From Symbiodinium natans (taxonomy: Eukaryota > Sar > Dinophyceae > Suessiales > Symbiodiniaceae), in the NCBI GenBank assembly GCA_905221605.1, contig CAJNDS010002715.1:182001-246000 (forward strand): 64,000 nucleotides of DNA. Reading direction: 5' to 3'. Below are positions 12,956-25,808 of the stretch, piece after piece (within the stretch, counting starts at the first letter, position 1; each line of letters begins with the position of its first letter). The position numbers and the translations under genes are program-made. The notes under the pieces were generated by a model, which saw only the letters and a program-made list of their open reading frames with translations, made no database searches and had not been told where the DNA came from.

Positions 12956-13277
12956 AGACAGGAGGAACAAAAACATAGTATCTCATGACTTCTTCCCCAT
13001 TGAAAACACGGCTCGTTAAGATGTGTAGGGTGTTGAGTTTAGAGCATTAAGGTTTTGGGGTTTTGCTGCTGTCTTCCGGCACCAGCTGCACCTGGGCGTT
13101 TGTGGTGGGACACCATCGATACCCCATCTATACCAAATCGATACCACCGCGATACCCAAAACCCACAAAACAAGGCCGGAGTCAATTTCTCTGTCACAGC
13201 TTTCTGATTCTGATGATCGCTCTCAGGCTCAGGACCTGCTACGTTTGGTGGGCGAGCTCACTGCAGACATAACGCAG

Positions 13278-13318
13278 CTTAGGGTTTCGGGCTTCAGGGC
13301 TTTAGGGTTTGGGTTTAG
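13278..13318 (+). repeat. Degenerate interstitial telomere-like TTTAGGG
   Basis: CTTAGGGTTTCGGG..GGGCTTTAGGGTTTGGGTTTAG contains two exact TTAGGGTTT cores with variant spacers. TTTAGGG is the plant-type unit also reported for dinoflagellate telomeres. A shorter reverse-strand match (CCCTAAACCCC) lies at about 22751-22761. Confidence 0.55.
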
Positions 13319-16300
13319 CGTCTGGGGCTGAAGCTTTCAAAGTGGAGCCGACATTCGTGCGAGCCATAAAAAAACACCCGTCTATTCACACCAAATCCTG
13401 CCGTGCCCTCGCGTTTCCTGGAAATAAGCTGCTTTGTCTTGCAAGGTCTCTTTGTAGCAGCAAGTTGCAAATCCCCTCGGCACTGATGGATTGGGCTAAG
13501 TTCCGGCTGGTTGGGCTGAGCAACCCCCGCTACCCAGTATATTATCAATCCCCGTTTAAACGCTGGCCAATGCACCTCCAAGTAGGCGTATGCGCAATTG
13601 CCGCATAACTACAAGTTCTCAATGCCATTTTGGGCCTGTGTGCGCAACTGGCTCACTCCCCGATCTGTGTGAAGCAGCCCGAAGTGTTTCACCTAGCCCG
13701 GCTCGCAATGCAACTGGCACACACAGCAACTCGCAGAATCTTGCATGCTGGCAAACACTGCAGGTGATCTCCTGCACAGGTTCAAAGAACTGCAAAGCGC
13801 TTTGTATGCGCTGCTGCGTTCACCTTTTCCCTGTGACGTACACCTGGGGTCTGAGTTCGGAGCTCATGCTGAAGCTCAGCCCATCGCGCACTGGCCTCGC
13901 CGAGCTTTCACAATAGAGTCTCGAGTGAATCTGGAATCCGGAGACTTGCAACGCGCCAACGAGATGCCGATGAACACACCACCTGCGTCTGAGCAAAACG
14001 CGGGCACCACAGCAGAAGAATTTGCCCACCTGAACAGCACTGGTCCGCAGCCAACGCAGCCCTTCAGCCGCCAGCTGAGACCCGAACCCAGGTCCACCAG
14101 TTAACCTCTTCGAGGCTCTGGGCATTGATCTCTTCGATCTCTTGGCGCTCCTCACAGGGCTCGAGCTCAGGATAACCAGCCAAACAAGCCCAGAGGCCCT
14201 CAGCTTCCGTTGTTTCATCGTTTGAAGCGCATTCTTGATCATGCTGTCCGGATCCACCTGCCATGGAGCCCGTTAGTGTTCCGGTCAAAAAACGCCCAAA
14301 CGTTGCGGCAACACTGCGGGGTCTTACGTTGCAGTTGCAGATGATTGTGGGGCCGGGCTCGATTTGGCGGTCTCCGAATGGTCTTGGAATGGTCCTGCGC
14401 GTGCTGGTTGGAGCGGTCCTGAAAGTGCGCGGTCTTGGAGTGGCACTTCACTGATCTTGGAAACTCGCTACGTCGGCCAGCGAAGTCCAGGAAAGTTTCC
14501 ATGTGCCCTTTCGTTTCCAAGTGTGCTCGGTCCCAGGGTTTCCGAAAACCCACCTCGCAGCGGCAACAGGCTTCTGTTCCAAAAGCCCTCGGGTGTGGGT
14601 TTCTTGTTGCATTTTTGCTGCGCATTCGTTTATGGCCTAGGACAGATCACACGAATGTACTGCAACAAAAACACGGGTCGCACGTCTTTCAGACACGCCA
14701 CCCGTGTTTTTTTGCTCGTCGGGCTTCGTGATAAAAGATGCTGCAGGCCACTCCTGCAACAAGCCATATGGACACCGTTTTTGGAGCCTTCTGTTGAGGC
14801 ACACGCTGCACTTGAGAACGATCCAACATGGTGAGGAGATGCTTTTTGCTGACACGATGCAGATTCTAGTCAGCCATCACTTTGCTGGCGGTTGTGGTTT
14901 CGGTCGCATGGTTGGTTCCATGCGTTTTTGTGGTTGCAGGCAGGTTAAGGCCAGGGATAAGTGCAAAGCCAGATCTTGGCAGACCATCAACAATGCTTCC
15001 TTCACAACCTTAACTACTCGACGCTTCAATGCTTCTAGAGTATCGAAACACATAAATTTCAAACTGCTTCCTGTGAGTCACAAGCTTACAAGGCTGTCCT
15101 TGCGAAACCTCCGGCGCGTCATTTGCCACGTGAATAGTGTCCTGTCCAAGGGCACAAACTGTACATGCGTCAGCGTGCTTGAGCGCAGTGCATCTGCCTA
15201 GCAAACACGCCTCGTCAGCCTTCGTGCTCGAGGATGCTGCGGCAGGGCACTCCCGTAGCAGAAATTATCTAATGTGAACTGCAATCTAAATTGGGCGGCG
15301 AAGGCATACTGCCCAAGCCTCATCCGCCACTGCGCTGGAAGAATGCTCGAAGTGCTCCTGCAAAAACAGAAAATGTTCTTCCTTCGGGACATTCGTTGCT
15401 ACCTTTCCCTTCACGGGAAGGCACCGTAAACATGTACCGCCAACAATGAACATTTTTGAAAACGGCATCGCTTCCAAGATGAGCTATCCTTCATTGACAG
15501 AAGAAGAACAACTAGGCTACATCCCGGAGGCTCCGAGGATTTTGTCTCCGAGGCTCCTATTGATGTCGCTTATCATGGGAGCCATCAAATTGCGAGGGGC
15601 CCTGTTCACGAAACCAAGACATAAACAAAAACTCCCACACCCCACCGGGCGTTTCCACGTCAGAAAGAGCTGAAGTTCGTTGAAGGTCTGATAACCACAG
15701 AGCGCAAGACGAGATTGTCTCCTTCTTGGCAGAGGCCTCGCTGGCCTTTCCGTCCTTTTGCACCTGAAATCCGGGCAGGTGTTCGAAAAACGGCTTGCCT
15801 ACTGGCATCTACTACAAAGCAAGAAGACACTGCATACTAGCAAATGAGCTAGTGCCCACGACTGCCTCTTCCTCCGTCCGGACCTTCTGATTGCATGGAC
15901 TCCTCTCATTGAGCGGAGGAGCCTGTTTGGCCTGAGAGTCGCACCAAGAGAAACGTTGCTTCCTACAAGCATCTAGCTACAAAACACGAAGGCCGTGCGT
16001 GACAACTAGCCCTTCCTCCACCCCGACCTTCTGACTCCTCTCATTGAGCGGAGGAGCCTCTTTGGCCTTCTCCAGAGTGATGGCGTTTGGTTCGCAGTAC
16101 TTGGTGCATTCAAGAGCGCACAAACATAAAACTACTTCAGCGCTGACTTTGACTCTGCCGGCAACTCTTGAAAACTGTGACTCACATGATACGCGCTGCC
16201 CAGCAGCCCAAATAATGGCAGCGTTGCCAAATGGAAATACCGGTGGGCAGCATGGCAGTCATGGCATCTCCTGAGAATCTCCTGCTGACCACACTTTGGG

Positions 16301-16963
16301 GACATCATGGCGTCTGTCTTGGCGCCGCCGCGATGCGTATGGAGGAAGATGATCCTGCTTCCAGCGTTCAAAGGCCACATCCACAGGGTGTGACCTCAGC
16401 AGAGGGAAACAAACTCGAACACAAGCTGGACTGCCTCTCTCCCAGGTACCAACTCAGCATTCAAGCCCCCGGGTCCCAAGCCCTCACCCGGGCTGTTGCT
16501 TTTTGCGGTTTCTTCGACACCTCCGTATCAGTAGACTCGGTATAGTGGTGGCCCCTGGAAGGGCTGGAGCACCATGGTCTTTTTGGACGAGATTTGCAAG
16601 CTTCAGCAAAGCGTGCCTGGGCTAAAGGCATGACAGCAGCTGGTAGGTAGTGACGCCTGGCGTGGAAGTCTTGGGAGGATGTGACAAATCTCCTCGATTT
16701 CGAAGGCCTCTGACGCAAAAAGGTGTGCAAGCCATGGCAGCCACGTGTTTGCAGAGCACGACCGGGGTCACACGTCTTCCAGGACGGACTGCTTTTTCGC
16801 AAGCCCACTTGCCCAAACCCCACTTCCGCGGCGGGCTCCTTCCGCAGCCAAGGGCAGGAAACACGCTGTCCTGTTTTTGCCATAGTGCACGGGTCATTTC
16901 AGAGAAGACTTCAGGCGCCAGATGTCCCAGCCAGAACATCAGCGTGCCCCGCACTCAGGCCTG
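13319..16963. other. No recognised gene
   Basis: Apart from the duplication at 15865-16067, only short unremarkable frames are present. Confidence 0.5.
15865..16067. repeat. Direct duplication with internal stem (CTCCTC...GAGGAG)
   Basis: Copy 1 is at 15865-15932 and copy 2 at 16011-16067. They share CTTCCTCC, GACCTTCTGA and the 22-base core CTCCTC-TCATTGAGCG-GAGGAG followed by CCT.TTTGGCC. Copy 1 has about nine extra bases after CTTCTGA. The core is an imperfect palindrome able to form a six-pair stem. Confidence 0.85.
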
Positions 16964-17130
16964 GGGGCAAACAAGTCAGGGCCTTTCGGTCGCTTCTTGG
17001 GCCCATCTTGGGGGTGCTGGGCAAACAAGTCCGGGCCTTTCTGTCACTGCTTGGGCCCAGCTTGGGGGGCGGGGTGGCCTATCTTGGGGGCAGCAGCCCC
17101 ATCTTGGGGTGGGGCAAACAAGTCACGGAC
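16964..17130. repeat. Tandem repeat, about 54-base unit, 2.5 copies
   Basis: GGGCAAACAAGTC followed by GGGCCTTTC.GTC.CT.CTTGGGCCCA.CTTGGGGG starts at 16965 and 17019. A third head (GGGCAAACAAGTCACGG) starts at 17112 after a divergent CTTGGGG-rich stretch. It is G-rich on the plus strand. Confidence 0.85.
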
Positions 17131-17864
17131 AGTCCGAGCGTGTTCAACTAGCATCCTAGAGTTCCCCCTCTTCCCCATGTTACAGTGGCCAACGTGCCAG
17201 GAGAAGTTTGCCACACGAGGCTCCGAGGCATGACGGTTTTTGCTTCTTTGTAAACCTTTGTAATTCCCAAATCCCCGAAAACCCATCCGCGCACGCCTTC
17301 TCGATGTTTTCCACAGTCCGCGCTTGTGTCTTTGATTGCCAAAGAAAAAAACCGGGGTCCGGGCAGGGCAGACCATCAACCAGAACTCTTCAATCCTCCC
17401 TGTCGTTGTAGGGATTCAACACTAAGCGTGTCTGTACAGACATCGCTCGCTCCCACGCAGCGGACCATGGAAGGTCAGACGCCACATGACTTTGGTAATT
17501 GGAGCAATTTTCCAAAGAGCTGGACGCTGCCCATTGTCTTAACACATTTGCCGGTTGCCTTAGATATTCCCGATTGCCAAGCCACGTATCATGGAGCATC
17601 ACAAGCCACAGGAAACAACCAATGCGACTATCATAAATCATGCATCTCGGGGGTTCTCTGATTTTGCATGTGAGTGTGTTGGCAACTGCGAAGCACATAC
17701 TTGTGCACGGCACACAATTCACACCAGACCTGCTCGAGTCACATACCTAGCAAGACCCACGAGTATCACCTTCTCGCGTGCATGCATTAGTCAAGTTTCA
17801 GTCAAGTTCCCACCCCTGCAAAAGTTCTAAAGATGTTGCACCGACTTCAATGAATTTAGGCCAC

Positions 17865-17990
17865 CCCCCCCCCCCCCAAAAAAAAAAAAAAAACGGGACA
17901 ATAAACAAAGTTGAATAGCAATAATGATAAGAGGAATCATTTGAATATTCAATTTACTCATCTAATGGCAGAGCAATTATTATATGCAAG
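17865..17990. repeat. C13-A17 homopolymer junction and AT-rich patch
   Basis: Thirteen C (17865-17877) run directly into seventeen A (17878-17894). About 90 bases of strongly AT-rich sequence follow, including the 12-base palindrome TTGAATATTCAA. Beyond about 17995 the sequence becomes purine-rich (GGAGGAGGGAGGG). No gene recognised. Confidence 0.85.
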
Positions 17991-17994
17991 AATA

Positions 17995-20592
17995 AGGAGG
18001 AGGGAGGGCGGGGAGTGGTGGGTGAGGGGTGGAGAGTGATTGAACATGCACCTCCATGGGACTCCCAGGCCAGGTGTAAGCACAGCATACAGCATACTGG
18101 CCACCCGTCGCAGCAAACACGGCGGCAAGTGAGAGCAAAGCGGGACCTCCCTAGCACACTCGGCGACAAGTCCGATGGAAGTGCACCACGCGCAAGCAAA
18201 GAGCGAAAAGGCAGCATCTGTCCGCGCGATGTGCCTGCGGACCTGGCACGTGCCGGCAAAGCGGTCTCTGTCTCAAGGCAAGGTCCTGCGGACTCTGTTT
18301 CTCTTTGGCCCTCCTCCTCTTTCTTTCGGTGATTTTTGTTTTCTTTTTTGGGGCTCGACTCTGGCGCTCTCTTTCTCTGTCTCTCTTTCGGAATTCGGAA
18401 TGCCCTCCCAAGCGACTTCACATGAAGCACAGCCGGGATTTGATGGATGCCATGTCCATGCCCTTTCATGCCCTGCCAAGGCTCACTGCGGTACACGGTA
18501 CACACTTAGGTCGAAATCTCCTAAGCATGGTATCGAAATCTCAGCAGCATGGTGGCAGTCACGTGGGGAGAGCACCGGACTTTTCGTCCACGTCAGCACA
18601 AAGAAGCCCATGTGCTAACCCGCTCAGATCTGGAATCGCCGCGAGCTGCGCTCCCAGGGCCTCGTGGGGATCTCCTAGAAGCTCCTTTTAGTTGGACTCT
18701 AACAGTTGAAGTTAAGACAGACCTAAAACTTCAACAACTTTCGGGGGCAAAGGCAACCACTCCTAAGGACGATCAGACCTCATGCCGCAAGAACACCTGT
18801 TGCGAAGAGGGGTCAGCGCTCAACGAGTTCAAATAGCAGGCCTCCAGCATCTCTTACTACGATGCACGCTGCGGACGGAAGAAACCGAAGAGTCGAAACC
18901 CCCAAGTACACATGAATCCATCCTTGCAAAAAACAAAGCCTGCCCCATAAACAATGGCGTGCTGAGCAGCTGGTCCCAAACACTGCCGAGATTGAAGTCC
19001 ACAGCTTCGCAGCGCTTTGGCCGGAGGTCGGCTCCTGCCACGGCACAGCTTCTTGGAGGGGATGTGGGTTTGTAGATGTTTGTAGGGCGGCAGGGTGGCT
19101 TTAAGGGAGCTTCAGTGCTTCAGGTAAAGCATCGTGCGCTGCAAGTAAGCTTCGGCTTTTGAGGGCAATTGACCTCTCAGGGGGCCTTGCTTCACGCTTG
19201 CTCCACTGCGCATAGACACCTTCTGTGCATGCAAGAGCCGCGAACGCCCTTCTTGCAGTTGGTGCAGAACTTTATGGGCCCTGCAACCAAGCACCTCAAA
19301 CTTGCTGCTCTGAACCTGGACAAAATCAGGGTCTTGAAGACTATCATGGCTACCTTCAAGATGCTGCCGGCCATTCTGCTAAATTCAACCCAGTATACGT
19401 ACCAATGGTGGCGCCGCAGCTCTGCACAGCACCTGGCGTGCGCCCAGCGAGCAACCGGCGGGCCGCCGCCAGCAAGCGGTAAAAGCTGCGCAGGCCTGTC
19501 GGCTTTTCCCTGAGTCTCCCCCGAACACGGCCACGTCGCAACAGGCTTATCAGGTTTTTGCAGACGAATGTTGACAACAAATCTCATGCAGGAGGTGACA
19601 CCAACCCCCTCCATGATTGAACAATCATGATCCTGGGCGGGCCTGCGAAAGGATCGCCCCCTTCAGGCTTCGGCCGCACAACCGCTGCCACATCCGACCA
19701 CATGGCAGGGAGCACCTGTCCGGAAGAACTGGACTATCGCTTGCAGGGTTCTTGAACTGTCTTGTGTTCCAGGGAGCATAGTTATTGTTATACACCATAC
19801 GACCATACAGGACCGTACAGATGCTAAAGTGACTTAATGGAAACTAGTTCGACAGAAGTCCGAACTGGCAGTGTCACAAGTGCTTTTGGCGGGCTGGCGC
19901 GCCCTCCCGCAATCTGCGAATCCACGCAGAGAAAAGCAGCTTGCAAGAAATTCTGCTACCATGTGAACCTGTCTCGGCTGCAACCTGGGCCGTCTGCATC
20001 GCAAAGAACCCAAACCCGCGTATTAAAAGCATCGCATGTCTCAGGTCACTCGGCTGCACAAAACGCAGCTCTCTCACCGAGTGCCAAGTGTATGCCAACT
20101 GTACTTCTACACAATTGAAACCGCCATGTCGGGCTTCGATCCTTTGATTTGCAGACTTTCTTTGTCTACGGCAGCGTGGCTTTCTTCGTCCACTTTCCCT
20201 CAAACTGACCCTCGGGGAAGCGTATGGCGTTGTTCTCCCAGGTGGCCTGCAGCACAAGTTCGCAAAGGCAGCCTTCTCAAGGTCGAACTCACCGAAAGCC
20301 CGTTCAGTCGCATAGGATTACTCCAAGAGCACAACTCCTCTAACGCCTCTAACGCCTTTAACTAAATCAACTGCAGGCGGAACACGATGAGGCGCTCGGG
20401 ACCTCCACGCGAACGAAAGTCCAGGATCAGTTCCTCGTTTCGCCGGGAAGCTCTTGACAATTCATCATTTTGCTTGGATTTAGGAGAGGGAGGGGGGGGG
20501 CGCGGGGTGTTTCAATTTTTCGAGCCTGAGGCTCTCGAAGTCCCGGCACTGAGAAGGTCGACCCCGTTACCGTTGCTTATGTTGTCCAACAG
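17995..20592. other. No recognised gene
   Basis: Contains a purine-rich patch near 17995-18045 and a CT-rich patch near 18296-18390. The open frames there are low-complexity. Confidence 0.5.
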
Positions 20593-20732
20593 TACACACA
20601 CACACACACCCACACGCGCACGCACACGCGCACGCGCACGCGCACGCGCACGCGCACGCGCACGCGCACGCGCACGCGCACGCGCACGCGCACGCACACG
20701 CACACGCACACGCGCACGCACGCACACACACA
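20593..20732. repeat. (CGCACG)n / (CACG)n / (CA)n array
   Basis: About 140 bases of alternating purine-pyrimidine sequence: CA units at both ends and about ten CGCACG hexamers in the middle. A strong Z-DNA candidate. Open frames across it are repeat artefacts (Ala-Arg and Cys-Val runs). Confidence 0.97.
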
Positions 20733-20981
20733 ACGAGGCCAGTGTGCATTGGAAGCGTTGCCCTTTCAGCATTTTCAGCATGAACAACACGCGGCCTCAG
20801 ATCACCTGTATATGTCCTTCAGAGTCCCTTATACCAGCCGCCCTGCGGTAGTGGAAGATAGTGGAAGGCGTGCAGTGTGCAGGCCCAGGTGCATTGTAAG
20901 CCGCAAGGCTCAGCTTGCCGCTCACACTCCAGGGCCGCTCCTCAGGGATCTCTGAGAATCTCTCACAGCATTTCCCTGCGC

Positions 20982-21048
20982 TCGTGCGTGCGTGCGTGGG
21001 TGGGTGGGTGGGTGGGTGGGTAGGTGGGGTGTGTGTGTGTGTGTGTGA
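20982..21048. repeat. (CGTG)n-(GGGT)n-(GT)n compound microsatellite
   Basis: CGTG units pass into six GGGT units and then GT dinucleotides. The GGGT part is G-quadruplex-capable on the plus strand. Confidence 0.93.
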
Positions 21049-21784
21049 GAGAACATATGTGTGCGCACAGACTATGATGGGTGTCACTGGTCCGGTCTTA
21101 TTCGACTTCTTTGTCTCCGGGCTCTTCGAACAAAGTGGATGGTCGACCAAAGCAGCCCTGGCTTGATAAATCGGCTCCTTCTCGCCGTTTCCGCAGCCTG
21201 GTTTCCCTTCTGCAGCGTCGATGGTGACCTCTGCAAGTAAGCTCAAGCCTCCTTGCGAAAGGGGCGATATACGTTGTTGGTTGCAGTAGGGCTTCGAGGC
21301 AATGCATTAATTGATGTGGCCGCTCAAAATTGCACAGCGTAACACGCCAGGAACATGTTTTCTGTACGCACTCGGTGCTGCATTGCAAGAAATCGAGGTC
21401 TGCAAGTCCGTTTTCCTGTCGTGAAGCACTTCCGTGAGGCTCGTTACATAGCGAGTGGACTTTGTGTGAGTGCGGGTTCAGGCTTTGGAGCTTCATGTGG
21501 CTGAGACTCGCGCCTTCATGCCCTGCACGCGTACCTCCCGCTTGCATCCCGGGTGGTCGGGATCCTCGTAGGAGCCTCAGTGCTTGTTTCGGGTTGTTTC
21601 GGGAGCAGCGAAGTGCACCTGTAGGATGTTTTGGGCCCTTTTCTGAGTGCTTCGGAGAGGGGAAAGCCTGCTAAAAACCGCAGAAGGCCCTAAGCTTTCT
21701 ACGAACCTGCTGCTTTTTGGAAGCCAACTCAGGGGTGGCCCTCCTGAATCCACTTAGTCATTGAGCATCCGATTCGGGCTGCAG

Positions 21785-21890
21785 CCTTGAAGCCTTCGAA
21801 TATAATCATATAAGAGAATGAAAAGACAATGATATTCAAACTGTATGATGTATAATAGAATAAAAAAACATGACAATATTAAAGCTTTTC
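21785..21890. other. AT-rich patch
   Basis: Roughly 100 bases that are visibly A+T-rich (ATATAATCATATAAG ... AATAGAATAAAAAAAC) inside mixed-composition sequence. No gene, palindrome array or known origin motif is evident. Confidence 0.7.
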
Positions 21891-24804
21891 GGTCCAGGTT
21901 TTCTTTGTTGCATTCGCAGCTTGCCGGGTCCTTGCACTATTCCGCGGGACATTTAACCGGAAGCATCTGGGTTCAAGCCTCCCCCCTCCCCCCTGAAAAC
22001 TTGCACGCTGGGATGTTTACTCTTCACAAGCCCTACCACTACACTCCTTGGCCCCGGGCCCTGCCAGTCGGGCACCTGTGCGAAGCTGGCTGCGGGCCTG
22101 TCCAGACAGCTGCGGAGGACAAATAGCCTAGCAGGCCTAAATTGCCACGCCACCGCAGCGAGGGCGCCAGGGCGGCTGCCAGAGCAAATCGTCGACCCAA
22201 GCGCCCCGGAGTCGCGAGGAAGGCCAGGGCCCTCCGAAAAAGCGACCCCGAGAGGTTCCGGGAGCCCCCCCACACTTTGGCCTTCGGAGTCTTTTAGAGA
22301 GGCTTTGAAGTGGGTACCTTTTCTGTTTTGGAGCAAGACGGGCTCGGGCTTCAGAAATCTTCAAGACTCGCGGCTTCCAAGGCTGGGGTCGCTAGGAGCT
22401 TCCAAGAAATCCCTTTGTAGTGTCGAGATCTGACACGGTCAGAGAAACCAATCCAAACTCCAAACTCCCTCGCAAAAGGGGGCAAACAGGACTGCGTTGG
22501 GTTGTGATGGAGGCAATCAACTGAACAGTGCGGTCTGCAACAAATTGTCATTGGCAGCCTGACTCCTCCCTTCCGACTGTTGAACCTCCCTCCAAGGATA
22601 CACATCAGAAATGGTCGAACAAAGTTTAAGATAGCGGGTCGCGTCGCGTTTGGGGTAGATGGAGGACTGAAAGCACCAAGTCAGTAATAGCCTTAAGCCT
22701 GAACCCCTACCGGGAGGAAGTGTTTGGGGTTTGAGGTCGAAGACTGAACCCTAAACCCCAAAAACTCACAAGCCTTATCCATACCGTAAAACATTACAGG
22801 CGTCTTTTGAAGGCCCCTGGTCCCGCAAGGGCAATAACATGTTATATTCGGCCGAGGGCGGAGTTCACTGTGAGTGTGCATTTGGGTAATGTATTATATG
22901 TCGCATTTCGTACCTCGCATTTTCTTGTTTTGAAACTTGCGCTCGTTTCATCTCATTTCGAAGCTTGTAGTGTTTACCTCACAAATTATGTCGTGCCTCG
23001 TGTTCTGAATTGACTCTGGGTCGTTTGCATTTACAACCCCAGAATTCTGTGAGCCTGTGCCCAGCCAGGTCCAACTATAAACTAACGCAGTGGCGGCCCG
23101 ACAGGAGTAGCAGTCGAGAGAACCGTACCCATAACGCGAAGAAATCAAACGTCCGGGCTTTCCACTTGTAGCTAGAGATCCCGGAACAAAAGATCCGTTT
23201 TTTCTTCGGGCTGGAGGAGAATGCGATCGGAGCTTAACGTCTCCAGTCCAAGGGAGGCGCCCGACTGCAATGCAAGTCTGAAAACAATGACCTTGTGATT
23301 GCTCGGGGCCTGGCATTTGGAAAATTAAACTACATCTCCGTGTTGAAGCTCGGGCTGAAACCGCGAGCACACCCTGCCTGCACCACGCCATCACCAGAGC
23401 GAACACAGCCTAGGCACAGGCGAATGTTGCTTGCCACGCATGCACCGTTTCTTGCGATGGCAACAGCTGTCCCAACCGCTCTGAGGCGAGGACGACTAAC
23501 AGAAGGACACGAGTACGATCGCGCACCGGCTGGCTTCTCATGATTGATTGCAGTGGCGGGGGGAAGCAGTGGTCTAATCACGGCAAACCACCAGCTAACT
23601 GCAATATGCTGAAACGGAACCTCCGTTTCGTCTGAGAACACCAGTATAGTCATCAACTTTTGTCGGGTTCACTCACGCTGCATGAGAAGTGTTTATCATG
23701 TCTGTGTCGGACCGTCGTGCCATGTCTTTCCTTCATGTGCCTTCGGTCCAGAGAGGGGCTTTGTCGGACAATCGACTGCTCGGGGTCACGGTCAGACGTT
23801 GCAAGCCCCACAGCACAGCCCATCCTGCATGCAAGTGGTAAGGCTGGTGATCGCAATGGCTAGAGGCTTGATGGAGAGCTGTCACAAAAGTTTTTGGGGG
23901 AAGACATTTTATCGCTGCATTGCAAAATGGGGTGGTGTGGAGGCGCACCTCGATACAAATGGGAAAGATGCTGCACCTTGCTTCATACTTAGTATGTCGC
24001 GTGCTCGTGTTGGATATGTTGGCGGCCCTGTTGAGGGTGGGCAAGGCTCGGCGAGGAGGAGGAGGCTTCTCGAAAAGGGAAGCGCCGTGCGACAAACCCT
24101 ATATCACAAAACGCCTGTTTCACACTGGGTGCAGCCATATCACTATCTTGGTAGGGATGCTGGGATGCCCTACCAAACGTCAAACCCCTGTCGCCAAAAA
24201 CAATACTTCTCACCCCTCTCACTACAGGGCCTGCATCACGGCCAGGCGGCAGGCGAGGTGCTCCTGATGGTTCTTGCAAACATAAAAACATGAAAGATCA
24301 GACTTTCGACCGTGAAATCACAAAGCTACAACAAGCTATTGCAAGCTCAACATGTTCTAGGGCACCCTAAACTCTTGCATAGTCCTTGCATGACATGGGC
24401 TGTGATCTTAAGGCCTTATGGTCGCCTCTACAAGCACTTTGGAGAGGAGGCCGACGACAGACGTAGCCTCGCCGCTCCAGCCTGGCCAGCAGGATGTTCT
24501 AGCAAGATGCCCTGGCGGGGGAAGGGAGGGGGCCGCGTATGCTATGCAGCTCCACAGGGTCCACCGCGAGTCTGCATTGCGGAAGCTTATGTTTGGTTCA
24601 CTGCTCAGCACCGGCCAATCCAGAAAATTGTTCGAAGCAGCAGCAGAGAGCACAAACTTGCCAGGGTGATGTAGCACAACGCTGTTGCCTGGTCCTTCCA
24701 TCTCTGCCGGCCACTGCTTCTTGTGAGGGAGCATTTCTGAGATCAGGTTGGGTTGGATGAACAGCCTTGTCAGGCACGCCAAGGTCAAACGCTCCTCACA
24801 TAAA

Positions 24805-24847
24805 GACGAGACGAGCTCGACGCGCTCGGCGCGCTCGACGCGCTCGT
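24805..24847. repeat. Short GC-rich 9-mer tandem repeat
   Basis: GACGCGCTC, GGCGCGCTC, GACGCGCTC in tandem, preceded by GACGAGACGAGCTC. Strongly self-complementary, with GAGCTC and GCGC palindromes. Confidence 0.85.
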
Positions 24848-25808
24848 GAAAACCTTTCTAGAAAAATGCTGCATAGCATGGCTTGTCATCGCAACCTCTG
24901 CGAGTAATCATGATTGGAATGCATCTCGTGTGCAGTATGAACTCGGTTGGACATCGTATCTCATACGGAGATCAATGCCATCATTCGAAAGCTTTGTTCC
25001 ACGTGGACCTACCACTTGGCATACAGCACACGAGGCATGTGCGCTTCGGACGTTGCCGCCGCACGTGAGCTTGACGTTGTCAGCTTGTGATACTATTGGC
25101 CTATAGCACTAGCACCGCAGTGGCAGACTTCCTGTGCCTAAAGACGGACGGCAACATGGACTTCGGTACAGACGCTTCGATCCAAAGCCAAGGCTACTAA
25201 ACTATATAACCCTTTAGAGAACTTGAAGTAACTTGCGACTGCGAGCACGAAACCTGCGACTGTACAAACCTCCCAGGCACCCCCCTCGCTTCAGAAGCCG
25301 CGGCTCTTCGGCGGAAGCAGCAGCTGCGTGAGGGTGTTTTGGTCCGTCGTACTCAGGGCCTCAGGGACACAGGGGCTCTCAAAGAGCACTCAGAGGGTGC
25401 GAAATGGTGCGAATGACCACTCTGGGAGTCAATTGTGCTCTCAGGCCGCAGCATACAAGATGCCGAAGAACAGGATGGTGATCACCTCGTGCCAAAAAAG
25501 ACACTTAAGCCGCCCGCGGGGTCCCGAAAACCCTTGTTAGAGCACTCAGATTCTCGCATGGGCGCTTCAAACATCTCAAACGGCCACTTGGGCAAGATTT
25601 GGGCAAATTCAAGTGCCACGCTGGCCTGCCTTCAGGACCATCAGGGTATCTCGCGCATGGCCCTTATATGTTGGAAACTCCCTTCGTGGAAGAGAAGCTC
25701 AGGCAGCTGCTCCCTGGATGAGTCGAGCACTGCCCATGTACATCAGACCACCCGCGTCATTGATCTCACTCTTGACTCGCCTCGGCCCGAAGCAAATTTA
25801 TATTAGGC

